NCBI RefSeq assembly: GCF_000248055.1
Contig: NZ_BAFC01000046.1
Coordinates: 25,092-89,091, forward strand
Origin: Gordonia sputi NBRC 100414
GTDB taxonomy: Bacteria; Actinomycetota; Actinomycetes; Mycobacteriales; Mycobacteriaceae
Direction: 5' to 3'
DNA length: 64,000 nucleotides
Within the stretch, counting starts at the first letter, position 1. Every line of letters begins with the position of its first letter. The position numbers were made by a program, and so were the translations under genes. Shown here one piece after another: positions 9,190 to 19,067 of the stretch. The notes under the pieces are model-generated. The model did no database searches and had not been told where the DNA came from. It worked only from the letters and a program-made list of their open reading frames with translations.

Positions 9190-9714
9190 ATGGCCACTGG
9201 CATCACACTCATCTGGGCGCAGGATCGTGTCGGCGCCATCGGGCGTCAGAACACGATCCCGTGGCGCGTCCCCGAGGACATGCGCCGGTTCCGCGAACTG
9301 ACAGGCACCGACCCGGTCGTGATGGGACGAAAGACGTGGGAGTCGCTGCCCGAGCGATTCCGCCCGCTGCCGGAACGTCGCAACGTCGTGGTCACCCGGA
9401 ACACTGACTACGTCGCGCCAGGGGCAGAGATCGCTGGCTCGCTGCGCGAAGCGCTGGATCGGATCGTCGGCGCCGTCACGGTGATGGGTGGCGGCGCGAT
9501 CTACGAGGCCGCGATGGAACACGCCACGCGCTTGCACGTCACCGAGATCGATCTGCTCGTCGAGGGAGCCGACGCGTTTGCGCCCGAGATCGACCCATAC
9601 GGATGGGAGGTCGCGCAGGCCACGTCGTGGGAGACGTCGTCTGGCGGGCTTCGCTATCGCTTCGTCGACTACTCGCGTCACCGCACGGCGTCGGATGTGC
9701 GTCGAGGAGCTTGA
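9190..9714 (+). CDS. dfrA: Dihydrofolate reductase
   Basis: NADPH-dependent dihydrofolate reductase (EC 1.5.1.3) regenerates tetrahydrofolate after ThyA. The 174-residue protein shows the substrate loop NTIPWRVPEDMRRF with the catalytic acid D30, the cofactor motif VMGRKTWESLP (44-54) and the glycine pair VMGGGAIYE. The C-terminus is about 15 residues longer than the M. tuberculosis enzyme. It is followed 11 nt later by a YcaQ-like gene. A leaderless promoter precedes it. Confidence 0.96.
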   Translation: MATGITLIWAQDRVGAIGRQNTIPWRVPEDMRRFRELTGTDPVVMGRKTWESLPERFRPLPERRNVVVTRNTDYVAPGAEIAGSLREALDRIVGAVTVMGGGAIYEAAMEHATRLHVTEIDLLVEGADAFAPEIDPYGWEVAQATSWETSSGGLRYRFVDYSRHRTASDVRRGA

Positions 9715-9725
9715 TCATCTCCGCG

Positions 9726-10970
9726 ATGGCACCTCCCGAGCTCTCGGCCGCGCAGGCGGCCCGAATCGCCCTCACCGCACAGGGATTCGGTCCTCGACCT
9801 TCCGCGGGAACCGTCACGCGCAGACAGGTCTCGCGGATCGTCGAACGCACGCGACTGATCCAGATGGATTCGGTGAACATCGCGGTGCGAGCGCACTATC
9901 TGCCGTTGTTCTCGCGGCTCGGCTCCTACGACCGAACCCTGCTCGACCGCGCCGCGTGGCATCCCGGGCGGGCCACTCGGATGCTCGTCGAATATTGGGC
10001 GCACGAGGCCGCACTGATCCCGGTCGACGACTGGCCGTTGTTCGGCTGGCGGATGGAGGAGTATCGGGACGGACGGTATCTCCACACGCGAGAACTCATG
10101 CGCGACAACCGGGTTCTCGCGGCGGACATTCGGGCGCTCATCGGCGAGATCGGGCCGTCGACGCCGCGTCTGATCGAGAGTCATCTCGGGATCGAGCGCG
10201 AACCCAGCGCACCCGGCGGCTGGTGGAACCGCGGCGATGTGAAGCATCTGTGTGAGGCGATGTTCGCCTCCGGTGAGTTGTCGGCTGTGCGAGACGCGAA
10301 CTTCGGACGCCACTACGACCTCACCGAGCGCGTCGTCGGCGAGGTCGCGCAGCGTCGCATCGACAGGGTCGATGCGCACAGGCAGTTGGTGACGAATGCT
10401 GCTGCGGCGCTTGGCGTCGCGACAGTCGCCGACCTCGCCGACTACTACCGGCTCAAGCCTGCCGAGGTTCGCGATGTCGTCGCTGAGTTGGTGGAAGACG
10501 CAGCGCTGCAACAGGTGTCGGTGCGTGGCTGGAAAGACGCCGCGTTTATGCACGCCGACACCGTGATTCCGCGTCGCATCGCCGCTGCGGACGGGCGGTC
10601 GACGCTGCTCTCGCCCTTTGATCCGCTGGTCTTCTTTCGTCCGCGCGCCGAACGGCTCTTCGGTTTCCGGTATCGCATCGAGATCTACGTCCCCGAGCAC
10701 AAGCGCGTACACGGCTACTACGTGCATCCCTATCTACTCGGCGACGAGATCGTCGCCCGCGTCGATCTCAAGGCCGACCGCGCCGCGGGTGTGCTTCGGG
10801 TGCCTGCGGCTCACCTCGAGGAGGGGCGTGACGCAGGCATGGTCGCCGAGCGTCTCGCGACCGACCTCGCGACGACCGCGCAGTGGCTCGGACTCGACGG
10901 CGTCGAGGTCGGTTCCCGTGGCGATCTGGCTGCCACGTTGGCTCATGCCACCGTCGGGGCTTCGGCATGA
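9726..10970 (+). CDS. YcaQ/AlkX-type winged-helix DNA glycosylase
   Basis: ATG 9726 gives 414 residues of the HTH_42 (PF06224) family. Members of this family in E. coli and Streptomyces excise bulky alkylated bases or unhook interstrand crosslinks. The catalytic QxD signature appears as IQMDSVNIAVRAHYLP near residue 41. Repeated winged helices follow, with a C-terminal beta-barrel region around FDPLVFFRPRAERLFGF. It is close behind dfrA and probably co-transcribed. Specific substrate is inferred from the family only. Confidence 0.82.
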   Translation: MAPPELSAAQAARIALTAQGFGPRPSAGTVTRRQVSRIVERTRLIQMDSVNIAVRAHYLPLFSRLGSYDRTLLDRAAWHPGRATRMLVEYWAHEAALIPVDDWPLFGWRMEEYRDGRYLHTRELMRDNRVLAADIRALIGEIGPSTPRLIESHLGIEREPSAPGGWWNRGDVKHLCEAMFASGELSAVRDANFGRHYDLTERVVGEVAQRRIDRVDAHRQLVTNAAAALGVATVADLADYYRLKPAEVRDVVAELVEDAALQQVSVRGWKDAAFMHADTVIPRRIAAADGRSTLLSPFDPLVFFRPRAERLFGFRYRIEIYVPEHKRVHGYYVHPYLLGDEIVARVDLKADRAAGVLRVPAAHLEEGRDAGMVAERLATDLATTAQWLGLDGVEVGSRGDLAATLAHATVGASA

Positions 10971-11039
10971 CATGCTGTTTCCGGCTTTGAGTCAATCCAG
11001 CAGGCATTCACCACATCGAAGAGTTCACGAGAGGTACCG

Positions 11040-11804
11040 ATGACGGTCACGCACGACGGGCGCACCTACCAACTGGTCATGTTCGACCTCGACGACACCC
11101 TGGCACCGTCGAAGAGCCCCATGGACGACTCCATGGTCGAGGTCTTCGGCCGACTACTCGACCGCAGCATAGCGTGCATCATCTCGGGCGGTAATTTCGA
11201 TCAGTTCCAGGTGCAGGTGCTCGACCGACTCGGCGACGACGTGAATCGTGCGAACCTGCATCTGATGCCCACGAACGGCACGCAGTACGTGCGGTGGGAC
11301 GGCTCCGAATGGAAGACCGTGTACGCCGAGTACCTCACCGACGACGAGAAGCAGCGCACCCTGACGACGCTCGAGACCGGCGCGAAAGAACTCGGCCTGT
11401 GGGAAACCGAGACGTGGGGGCCGGTACTGGAGGATCGGGGCAGCCAGATCACGTTCAGCGCGTTGGGGCAGGCTGCTCCCGTCGACGCGAAGAAGGCATG
11501 GGATCCCGACGGCCGTAAGAAGGAGTCGCTGCGCGCGTACGCGGCCGAACGTCTTCCCGACCTCGAGGTCCGCAGCGGCGGATCGACGTCTGTGGACGTG
11601 ACCCGCAAGGGCATCGACAAGTCCTACGGTGCGCGCCGACTGATGGAGATCCTCGACCTCACCGTCGACGACATCCTCTTCTACGGTGACCGGCTCGACG
11701 AGGGCGGCAACGACCGGCCGGTGATGGAGCTGGGCATCACGTCGATCAGCGTGACCGACTGGCATGACACGCTCGCCAAGCTCACCGCGCTCCTCGACGA
11801 GTGA
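11040..11804 (+). CDS. HAD-superfamily phosphatase, phosphomannomutase-like class
   Basis: A 254-residue HAD-IIB-type enzyme. Motif I is FDLDDTL with nucleophile and acid/base aspartates at about 16 and 18. Motif II is the serine of ISGG, motif III lysine is near DKSYGARRL, and motif IV is FYGDRLDEGGND. The cap region (ITFSALGQAAPVDAKKAWDPDGRKKE) resembles eukaryotic-type phosphomannomutase caps. It could act on a sugar phosphate, but mutase activity cannot be told from phosphatase activity here. A GAGAGG ribosome site lies ahead of the ATG. Confidence 0.8.
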   Translation: MTVTHDGRTYQLVMFDLDDTLAPSKSPMDDSMVEVFGRLLDRSIACIISGGNFDQFQVQVLDRLGDDVNRANLHLMPTNGTQYVRWDGSEWKTVYAEYLTDDEKQRTLTTLETGAKELGLWETETWGPVLEDRGSQITFSALGQAAPVDAKKAWDPDGRKKESLRAYAAERLPDLEVRSGGSTSVDVTRKGIDKSYGARRLMEILDLTVDDILFYGDRLDEGGNDRPVMELGITSISVTDWHDTLAKLTALLDE

Positions 11805-11819
11805 GCAGAGTCGGCGTGC

Positions 11820-13238
11820 TCACCGTTCGGTGACGTGTGGCCGATGCTCGGCGAACCCGACGATCTCCTCGATCTGCGTGGCCAGCGACACGAGTAGCAA
11901 CTCGCTGTTCGCCGGTCCGACAAGCTGAGCGCTCTGCGGCAGGCCCGACCGATCCACTCCGATGGGTACGGCCGCCGCAGGGTTGCCCAGTACGTTCCAG
12001 GCTGCCGTGTACGACGCGGTCTCCCCGGCTGCGCGCAGAAGGCCCACGAAACCGCGTCGGTCGAGCTGTCCGGCCTTGACGGCCGTGGTGAGGGTGGTCG
12101 GCGTCAGCAGGACGTCGTAGTCGTCGAAGATCTGTGCAAGGAGCGTCTCGGCGATCCGCTCCGCACGTCGTTCTGCCCACCCGGCGCCCGCGTGGAGGAC
12201 ACGTCCGACGCGGGCGATGCGTCGAGTGTTGCGCTCGAGCCTGTCCGGATGTTCCACGCGCGCAGCCTCTTCGGAGACGCCCGACGCGGTTTGCACCAAG
12301 AAGACCCCCGACAGCAGTGGGTAGTCGGGATCGGATTCGACGACGTCGTGGCCGGCCTCGCGCAGGCGGTCGGCCAGCGCGCGTATCGCGGCGGCCGACT
12401 CATCGTCGACCATGCCCGCCCGCATCGGATTGCGAAACGACAGTCGGATTCGCAGGCGGCCGGGCGGCGTGGCCGCGGCGTCGACGAAGGAGCCGGGGAG
12501 CGCGGCGGCATGAAACCTGTCGGTCGACGTCGCGCCGGAGATCACGTCGTAGATGAGTGCGCTGTCGGCGACGGTGCGGGTCAACGGACCCAGGGTGCCC
12601 AGGGCTCGCCACAGGTCGGGGTTGGGTGCCGTACTGACCCGCCCTCGCTGCGGTTTGAGTCCGAACAGACCGCACCAGCTCGAAGGGAGACGGATCGACC
12701 CACCGCCGTCGCCGCCGATCCCTGCGGCCACCATCCCCGACGCGACCGCTGCCGCGGTGCCTCCGCTCGAGCCGGCGGGGGATCGGTCGAGGTCCCACGG
12801 GTTCCGTGTCCAGCCGTGCGCCGCCGTTTCGGTGAAGGGCCAGATGCCGAATTCGGGCATCCGTGTCTTGCCGATGATCACAGCGCCCGCATCGCGCAGA
12901 CGCGTGACCACCTCCGAATCGGCCCGTGCCGGCGTCGTCACCGACGCCCCACCAAATGCCGTGGGCACACCGCGCACGTCGTTCTCGTCCTTGATCGCGA
13001 TCGGTACCCCGTGCAGCGGGCCGGCAGGGGCGCCGTCGCGTAGTGCGGCGTCGAGTCGATCGGCTTCGGCTCGCGCCTCGTCGTGCAGGACGGTGGAGAA
13101 CGCGTTGAGCGTGGGGTCGAGGCGAGCGATCTCGGCCAAGCTGTGCTCGACGAGTTCGCGAGAGGTGACCTGGCCGTCGACGACCCAGGAGCGCTGGCTG
13201 TGAACAGAACTGAAGTGCAGATCGGGCATGCCACCCAT
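11820..13238 (-). CDS. Amidase (amidase-signature family)
   Basis: A 472-residue amidase of the Ser-Ser-Lys type. The lysine is in GVPIAIKDEND. The glycine/serine-rich signature PAGSSGGTAAAVASG holds the cis-serine, and the nucleophile serine is in GGDGGGSIRLPSSWCGLFGLK. GTMGGMPDLHF at the N-terminus offers ATGs at 13238 and 13229; the first has a GGGGG run just upstream. It is convergent with the HAD gene (15-nt gap) and divergent from thyX. It hydrolyses an amide, but the substrate is not predictable. Confidence 0.88.
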   Translation of the reverse strand: MGGMPDLHFSSVHSQRSWVVDGQVTSRELVEHSLAEIARLDPTLNAFSTVLHDEARAEADRLDAALRDGAPAGPLHGVPIAIKDENDVRGVPTAFGGASVTTPARADSEVVTRLRDAGAVIIGKTRMPEFGIWPFTETAAHGWTRNPWDLDRSPAGSSGGTAAAVASGMVAAGIGGDGGGSIRLPSSWCGLFGLKPQRGRVSTAPNPDLWRALGTLGPLTRTVADSALIYDVISGATSTDRFHAAALPGSFVDAAATPPGRLRIRLSFRNPMRAGMVDDESAAAIRALADRLREAGHDVVESDPDYPLLSGVFLVQTASGVSEEAARVEHPDRLERNTRRIARVGRVLHAGAGWAERRAERIAETLLAQIFDDYDVLLTPTTLTTAVKAGQLDRRGFVGLLRAAGETASYTAAWNVLGNPAAAVPIGVDRSGLPQSAQLVGPANSELLLVSLATQIEEIVGFAEHRPHVTER

Positions 13239-13376
13239 CGTCCCCCGTCGGGCACCGGGGCGGGTGCTGAAACTCCGCAGGTGTTGCCGAGAGCTCCCTC
13301 GGACGACGGGGTGCTCGGGTCGTGAAGGTCGCGCTGATGGACAATCATGGATGCCCACTAGGTGAGAGGAGGCGGC

Positions 13377-14129
13377 ATGTCGGACATGGTCCCGTTGAAG
13401 GTGCAGATGGTCGCCGCGACCACGTTCAACCCGCCCGAGGACGTCCCGTGGAGCACCGACGCCGACGGCGGCGAGGCGCTCGTCGAGTTCGCGGGCCGCG
13501 CTTGCTATCAGAGCTGGGACAAGCCCAATCCCCGAACCGCGACGAACGCCGGTTACCTGCGGCACATCCTCGAGGTCGGTCACCTGTCGCTACTCGAGCA
13601 CGCGAACGTGACCTTCTACATCACCGGGATCTCGCGGTCGTGCACGCACGAACTGATTCGGCATCGTCACTTCTCGTACTCGCAGCTCTCGCAGCGGTTC
13701 GTCCCCGAACACGACTCGAACGTGGTCGCACCACCGGCAATCGAGGGCGACGCGCACCTCGAGGCGTTGTTCGCCGAAGCCACCGACGCGAGTCGCAAGG
13801 CGTACGGCGAACTACTCGACGCCCTGGAGGCGAAATTCGCTGACGTGCCCAACGCGATCCTGCGCCGCAAGCAGGCACGGCAAGCCGCGCGGTCGGTGCT
13901 GCCCAACGCGACCGAAACCAAGATCGTCGTCACCGGCAACTACCGCGCGTGGCGACACTTCGTCGGCATGCGCGCCACCGAACACGCCGACGTCGAGATC
14001 CGCCAGCTCGCCGTCGAATGCCTGCGTCAACTCATGGATGTCGCGCCGACCGTGTTCGGCGACTTCGAGATCGGCACGCTCGCCGACGGCACCGAGGTCG
14101 CCACATCGCCGTTCGTGCTCGAAGGCTGA
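13377..14129 (+). CDS. thyX: Flavin-dependent thymidylate synthase ThyX
   Basis: This FAD-dependent thymidylate synthase (EC 2.1.1.148) uses NADPH and releases tetrahydrofolate, so it does not need dihydrofolate reductase. The 250-residue protein contains the diagnostic ThyX motif [13 protein letters not shown] (RHRxxSxxSxR). A strong AGAGGAGG site 4 nt before ATG 13377 fixes the start. It is followed by dapA and rnj, matching M. tuberculosis Rv2754c-Rv2752c. It coexists with ThyA (6.4 kb). Confidence 0.97.
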   Translation: MSDMVPLKVQMVAATTFNPPEDVPWSTDADGGEALVEFAGRACYQSWDKPNPRTATNAGYLRHILEVGHLSLLEHANVTFYITGISRSCTHELIRHRHFSYSQLSQRFVPEHDSNVVAPPAIEGDAHLEALFAEATDASRKAYGELLDALEAKFADVPNAILRRKQARQAARSVLPNATETKIVVTGNYRAWRHFVGMRATEHADVEIRQLAVECLRQLMDVAPTVFGDFEIGTLADGTEVATSPFVLEG

Positions 14130-14169
14130 GCAGCGGGACCCGCGTGGAGTTGTGCGGGGCTTAATCGGC

Positions 14170-15161
<992 letters not shown>

Positions 15162-15162
<1 letters not shown>

Positions 15163-17228
15163 TGGCAACCCAACGTCGACGCAGCGCCTCACGCCAAGCG
15201 GGACCTCCCACGCCTGCCGCCGAACGTCCGGTGCAGGCACCCGAGCAGAAGCAGGCACCAGCCCAGGAAGTTCCTGCCAAGCAAGCGCCTGCCCAGCAAA
15301 CTCCCGCGCAGGAAGCTCCTGCCCAGCAAGCCGCCCGGCGTGAGACCCGCGGGCAGGATGCGCCCGCGCAGAAGCAAGCCCCGGCGCAGCAGGGTTCCAA
15401 GCCGTCCGGCGAACAGAACCAGGGGCGCGGTCGGCGTCGCGGCAGGCACGAGCGTCGTGACGATGCACAAGCCTCGGGTGGCGGCAAGCAGTCGGGGGCT
15501 CAAGGACAGGCCGGTCGTCGTGAGTCGATCCCCGTAGACCCGGCGGTCGACCGGCTCGGTACCCCGCGCAAGCTGCCACGTGGCGGACTCCGTGTGGTCG
15601 CGCTGGGCGGGATCGGCGAAATCGGCCGCAACATGACTGTTTTCGAGTACAACGGGCGGCTGCTGGTCGTCGACGCGGGAGTCCTGTTCCCCGAGGACGC
15701 GCAGCCCGGCGTCGACCTCATCCTCCCCGATTTTCGCTATATCGAGGATCGCATCGACGACGTCGAGGCGGTCGTCCTCACCCACGGGCATGAGGATCAC
15801 ATCGGCGCAGTACCGTTCCTGCTGCGTTTGCGGAGCGATATCCCGGTCGTCGGCGCGAAATTCACTCTCGCGCTCGTCGACGCGAAGTGCAAGGAACATC
15901 GCCTGCGGCCCAAGCTCGTCGAGGTGCGTGAGGGTGATCGGCTCGATTACGGGCCGTTCGACCTCGAGTTCTTCGCGGTCAACCACTCGATCCCGGATGC
16001 GCTCGCGGTGGCGATTCGCACGCCCGCGGGTCTGGTGTTGCACACCGGCGACATCAAGCTCGACCAGCTCCCACTCGACAACCGCCTCACCGACCTCGCA
16101 GGCTTCAGTCGTCTCGGCGACGAGGGCGTCGACCTCTTCCTGGTCGACTCCACGAACGCCGAGGTCCCCGGGTTCGTGACGCCGGAACGCGAGATCGGCT
16201 CGGTTCTCGACCAGGTCATCGGCAAGGCCAAGCAGCGCGTGATCGTCGCATCGTTCGCCAGCCACGTGCACCGCATCCAACAGATCATCGACGTCGCGCA
16301 CGCCCACAACAGGCGCGTGACCTTCGTCGGGCGGTCCATGGTGCGCAACATGCAGATCGCCCAGGATCTGGGATACCTGCACGTGCCCGACGGCGTCGTC
16401 GTCGACATGGATACCGCCGCGACGCTCCCGGATCACCGGCTGGTGCTGATCTCCACCGGTTCGCAGGGCGAGCCGCTCTCGGCGTTGTCGCGGATGGCTC
16501 GTGGCGAACATCGTCAGATCAACATCCGCGCCGACGACCTCGTCGTGCTGGCATCGTCGTTGATCCCGGGCAACGAGAACTCGGTGTTCGCCGTCGTCAA
16601 CGGGCTCGCCAAGCGAGGCGCGACCGTGATCACGCAGCAGAACGCCAAGGTCCACGTCTCCGGACATGCCTCGGCCGGCGAGCTGCTCTACCTCTACAAC
16701 GCCGTGCGGCCCACCAACGCCATGCCGGTGCACGGGGAATGGCGTCATCTACGCGCCAACGCGGCTCTCGCGGTGGCGACAGGTGTGCACCCCGATCGCG
16801 TGATGCTCGCCGAGGACGGCGTCGTCGTCGACCTCGTCGACGGTAAGGCGCAGATCGTGGGACGGGTGCCCGTCGGCCACGTCTACGTCGACGGCCTGTC
16901 GGTTGGCGACGTGGGGGAGTCGACGCTGTCCGAACGTCTCGTCCTCGGGGAGGGCGGGTTCATCGCGATCACGGTCGCGATCGACGCCACCACCGGTCGT
17001 GCTGTCAGTCCGCCCGAGGTCGCCGGACGCGGCTTCTCCGACGATCCGGAAGCGCTCAAAGAGGCTGCGAACCTGGTCGACCAGGCGCTCGATTCGCTTG
17101 CGGCAGAAGGGGTTACCGACGCGCATCGGATCGCCCAGACGATTCGACGGGTGGTCGGACGATGGGTTGCCGACACGTATCGTCGACGCCCGATGATCGT
17201 GCCGACGGTGCTCGCGGTCGGTTCGTAA
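15162..17228 (+). CDS. rnj: Ribonuclease J with a long Gln/Ala/Pro-rich N-terminal extension
   Basis: A metallo-beta-lactamase/beta-CASP RNase with endo- and 5'-exonuclease activity in rRNA and mRNA processing. Of 688 residues, the first ~120 are low complexity (repeats of APAQQ/APAQE, then a basic stretch near 88-100). The catalytic core starts near residue 140. The metal site is LTHGHEDHIG (H208, H210, D212, H213), and the VSGHASAGEL motif lies in the beta-CASP part. Family proteins without the extension are about 555 residues. The extension probably is disordered and may bind RNA or partners. Coupled to dapA. Confidence 0.95.
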
Positions 17229-17243
17229 CGGGCTGTGGTTGGT

Positions 17244-17261
17244 CTCACGTCTCGACGTGAG
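17244..17261 (+). terminator. Hairpin after rnj
   Basis: CTCACGT and ACGTGAG (17244-17250 and 17255-17261) form a 7-bp stem with a CTCG loop 15 nt after the rnj stop. A second small hairpin (CCCGCG/CGCGGG, 17287-17302) follows. Confidence 0.5.
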
Positions 17262-17338
17262 GCGCCAGTCGATATGCTCACTGCGGCCCGCGGTTTCGCG
17301 GGTGGGCGACGGGGCGCGGTGTCTCGTTGTGCGGTGAC

Positions 17339-18211
17339 ATGACGCCCCGAAAGGCCAGCCCCGAAGTGACTTCGAATACGTGTAGCGATGCCCGGTCTCG
17401 TGCCACAGCCGCAGCCAGAAAAATCACGATCGCCGCGACCGTGCTGAGCACCACGCTGATCCCACTCGGGGTTGCGACAGCAGCGCAGGCGCACGCCGCT
17501 CCCGCCGCGATCACCGCGCACGCCGCTCCCGCGCCGCTGGCCATCTCGGTGCCCGGTGTCCGGAACGCCCGCACCTTTGCCAATTACACGACGATCAGCG
17601 GAATGCGCATCTCCGACAAGGTGATTCGCAGCGCCAATCTTGCTTCCCTCACTCCCGCAGGCGTCGGTGTGCTCGAGCGACACCAACTGCGCTCGATCAT
17701 CGATCTGCGCACTCAGCTCGAGTCCACTGTGCAGCCCGACAAAGCGGTTCCCGGTGCCACGCGCCACAATTTCGACGTCCTCGGTGCGGTCCCGGTGTCG
17801 TACCTCGTCGATCTGCCGAGCGCCTACCGCGCCTTCGTGACCGATTCGCACGCGCGCGAGGCATTCCGCGCGTCGCTGCTCGACATCAAGAACACCGTCG
17901 GCGCAGGCGGATCGGTGCTGTTCCATTGCAGCGCGGGCAAGGATCGTACGGGGTGGCTCGCGGCGGTCCTGCTCACCGTTCTCGGTGTCGATCGGCAGGT
18001 CGTCGACGCCGACTTCCTCGCCAGCAACACATTCCGCCACGCATCGCCCAACGATCCGCTCAACGGCGTGAACATCGGCCTGCTGAACACCGCGTTTGCT
18101 GCCGCAGACAAGACCTACGGCAGCTTCGAGAACTACGTCCACAAGGGACTGCGGCTTTCCGATTCGGATATCGCGGGACTGAAGAAGGCATTGCTGCTGC
18201 CATCGATCTGA
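17339..18211 (+). CDS. Secreted tyrosine/serine protein phosphatase
   Basis: A 290-residue PF13350-type phosphatase with a basic N-terminus, a hydrophobic signal segment (about 30-50) and an Ala-rich cleavage area. The P-loop is FHCSAGKDRTGWLA with nucleophile C197. The upstream block SANLASLTPAGVGVLERHQLRSIIDLRTQLE is the typical rhodanese-like region of PtpB-type enzymes. Export implies action on phosphates outside the membrane. ATG 17339 is chosen over an upstream in-frame TTG at 17327. Not clearly in an operon. Confidence 0.87.
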   Translation: MTPRKASPEVTSNTCSDARSRATAAARKITIAATVLSTTLIPLGVATAAQAHAAPAAITAHAAPAPLAISVPGVRNARTFANYTTISGMRISDKVIRSANLASLTPAGVGVLERHQLRSIIDLRTQLESTVQPDKAVPGATRHNFDVLGAVPVSYLVDLPSAYRAFVTDSHAREAFRASLLDIKNTVGAGGSVLFHCSAGKDRTGWLAAVLLTVLGVDRQVVDADFLASNTFRHASPNDPLNGVNIGLLNTAFAAADKTYGSFENYVHKGLRLSDSDIAGLKKALLLPSI

Positions 18212-18234
18212 ATCGCGACGCCGTCCGGCCTGGC

Positions 18235-18240
18235 TAGGGT
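18235..18240 (+). promoter_or_regulatory. -10 element, leaderless layout
   Basis: TAGGGT, then 6 nt, then GTG 18247. The spacing picks the second of two adjacent GTG codons as the start. Confidence 0.5.
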
Positions 18241-18246
18241 GGAGTG

Positions 18247-18879
18247 GTGACACTTGCACAGTCGGAACGGGCGGCGTTGGCCGCGACGCTGCGGACCGTC
18301 GGACCAGACGCGCCCACGCTGTGTGGCGACTGGGATACCCGCGACCTCGCGGCACACCTGGTGATCCGCGAGCGTCGGCCCGACGCAGCGCTCGGAATCG
18401 TCGTCAGTCCGTTGGCCGGGCACACCGAGAAGGTCCAGGCGCACACCGCTGCCCAGCCGTGGCCCGACCTCGTCGAGGAGGTCGCCGACGGTCCGCCGTG
18501 GTATTCGATGTTCCGCCTTGTCGACAGGTGGGCCAATCTCGCTGAGATGTTCATCCACCACGAGGACGTGTTGCGCGGTGGCGCTGATCCGGACGGACCG
18601 TGGACTCCCCGCGAGCTGAGTGCTGACATGACGCAGGCACTGCGTACCCCGCTGAAGGGTATGGGGAAGCTCACGCTGCGGTCGATGCCTGCCCAGGTCA
18701 CGCTCGCGACACCGGACGGCGAGAACCTGCTGGTCGTGGGGTCAGGTGAACCGGTTATGGCCACCGGGACCGTCGGCGAATTACTTTTGTTCGCCTACGG
18801 CCGTGCGCCCGTCGCGATCACCTGGTCTGGCGACCCCGACGCGATCGCGGCGGTCTTGGCAACCACCCGCTCCGTATGA
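18247..18879 (+). CDS. DinB-superfamily (TIGR03085-type) metal-binding protein
   Basis: A 210-residue member of the mycothiol maleylpyruvate isomerase/DinB fold. TLCGDWDTRDLAAHLVIRE near the N-terminus and NLAEMFIHHEDVLRG in the middle hold the expected metal-binding histidines. A C-terminal ~80-residue beta-rich domain (VTLATPDGENLLVVGSGEP and following) is typical of this subgroup. Monocistronic by position. A thiol-transfer or lipid-related role is possible but not shown. Confidence 0.8.
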   Translation: MTLAQSERAALAATLRTVGPDAPTLCGDWDTRDLAAHLVIRERRPDAALGIVVSPLAGHTEKVQAHTAAQPWPDLVEEVADGPPWYSMFRLVDRWANLAEMFIHHEDVLRGGADPDGPWTPRELSADMTQALRTPLKGMGKLTLRSMPAQVTLATPDGENLLVVGSGEPVMATGTVGELLLFAYGRAPVAITWSGDPDAIAAVLATTRSV

Positions 18880-18929
18880 ACTTCCCAGTATGAATTTCCC
18901 AGTGTGAATCTCCCCGTCTGAATCCCGCT
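18874..18929 (+). repeat. Four 14-bp tandem repeats across a stop codon
   Basis: Four degenerate 14-bp copies of GTATGAACTTCCCA (18874, 18888, 18902 and 18916) begin within the last codons of the DinB-type gene. The first copy supplies its TGA stop, and each later copy again carries TGAA. Confidence 0.9.
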
Positions 18930-19055
18930 GATTCTTCCGTTGAGCTGCGCGTTCGTACGTCGGCGTCGTAGCGCGTGATCCGGGCAACGGTTACGAATTC
19001 GACACACAGTCGTGTTGCCTGTGTTGTGCATGTGACTCAGGTGATGGGTGACCAC

Positions 19056-19061
19056 TAGTCT
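19056..19061 (+). promoter_or_regulatory. -10 element of ftsK, leaderless layout
   Basis: TAGTCT, then 6 nt (GTCCGT), then ATG 19068. No ribosome site is present. Confidence 0.6.
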
Positions 19062-19067
19062 GTCCGT

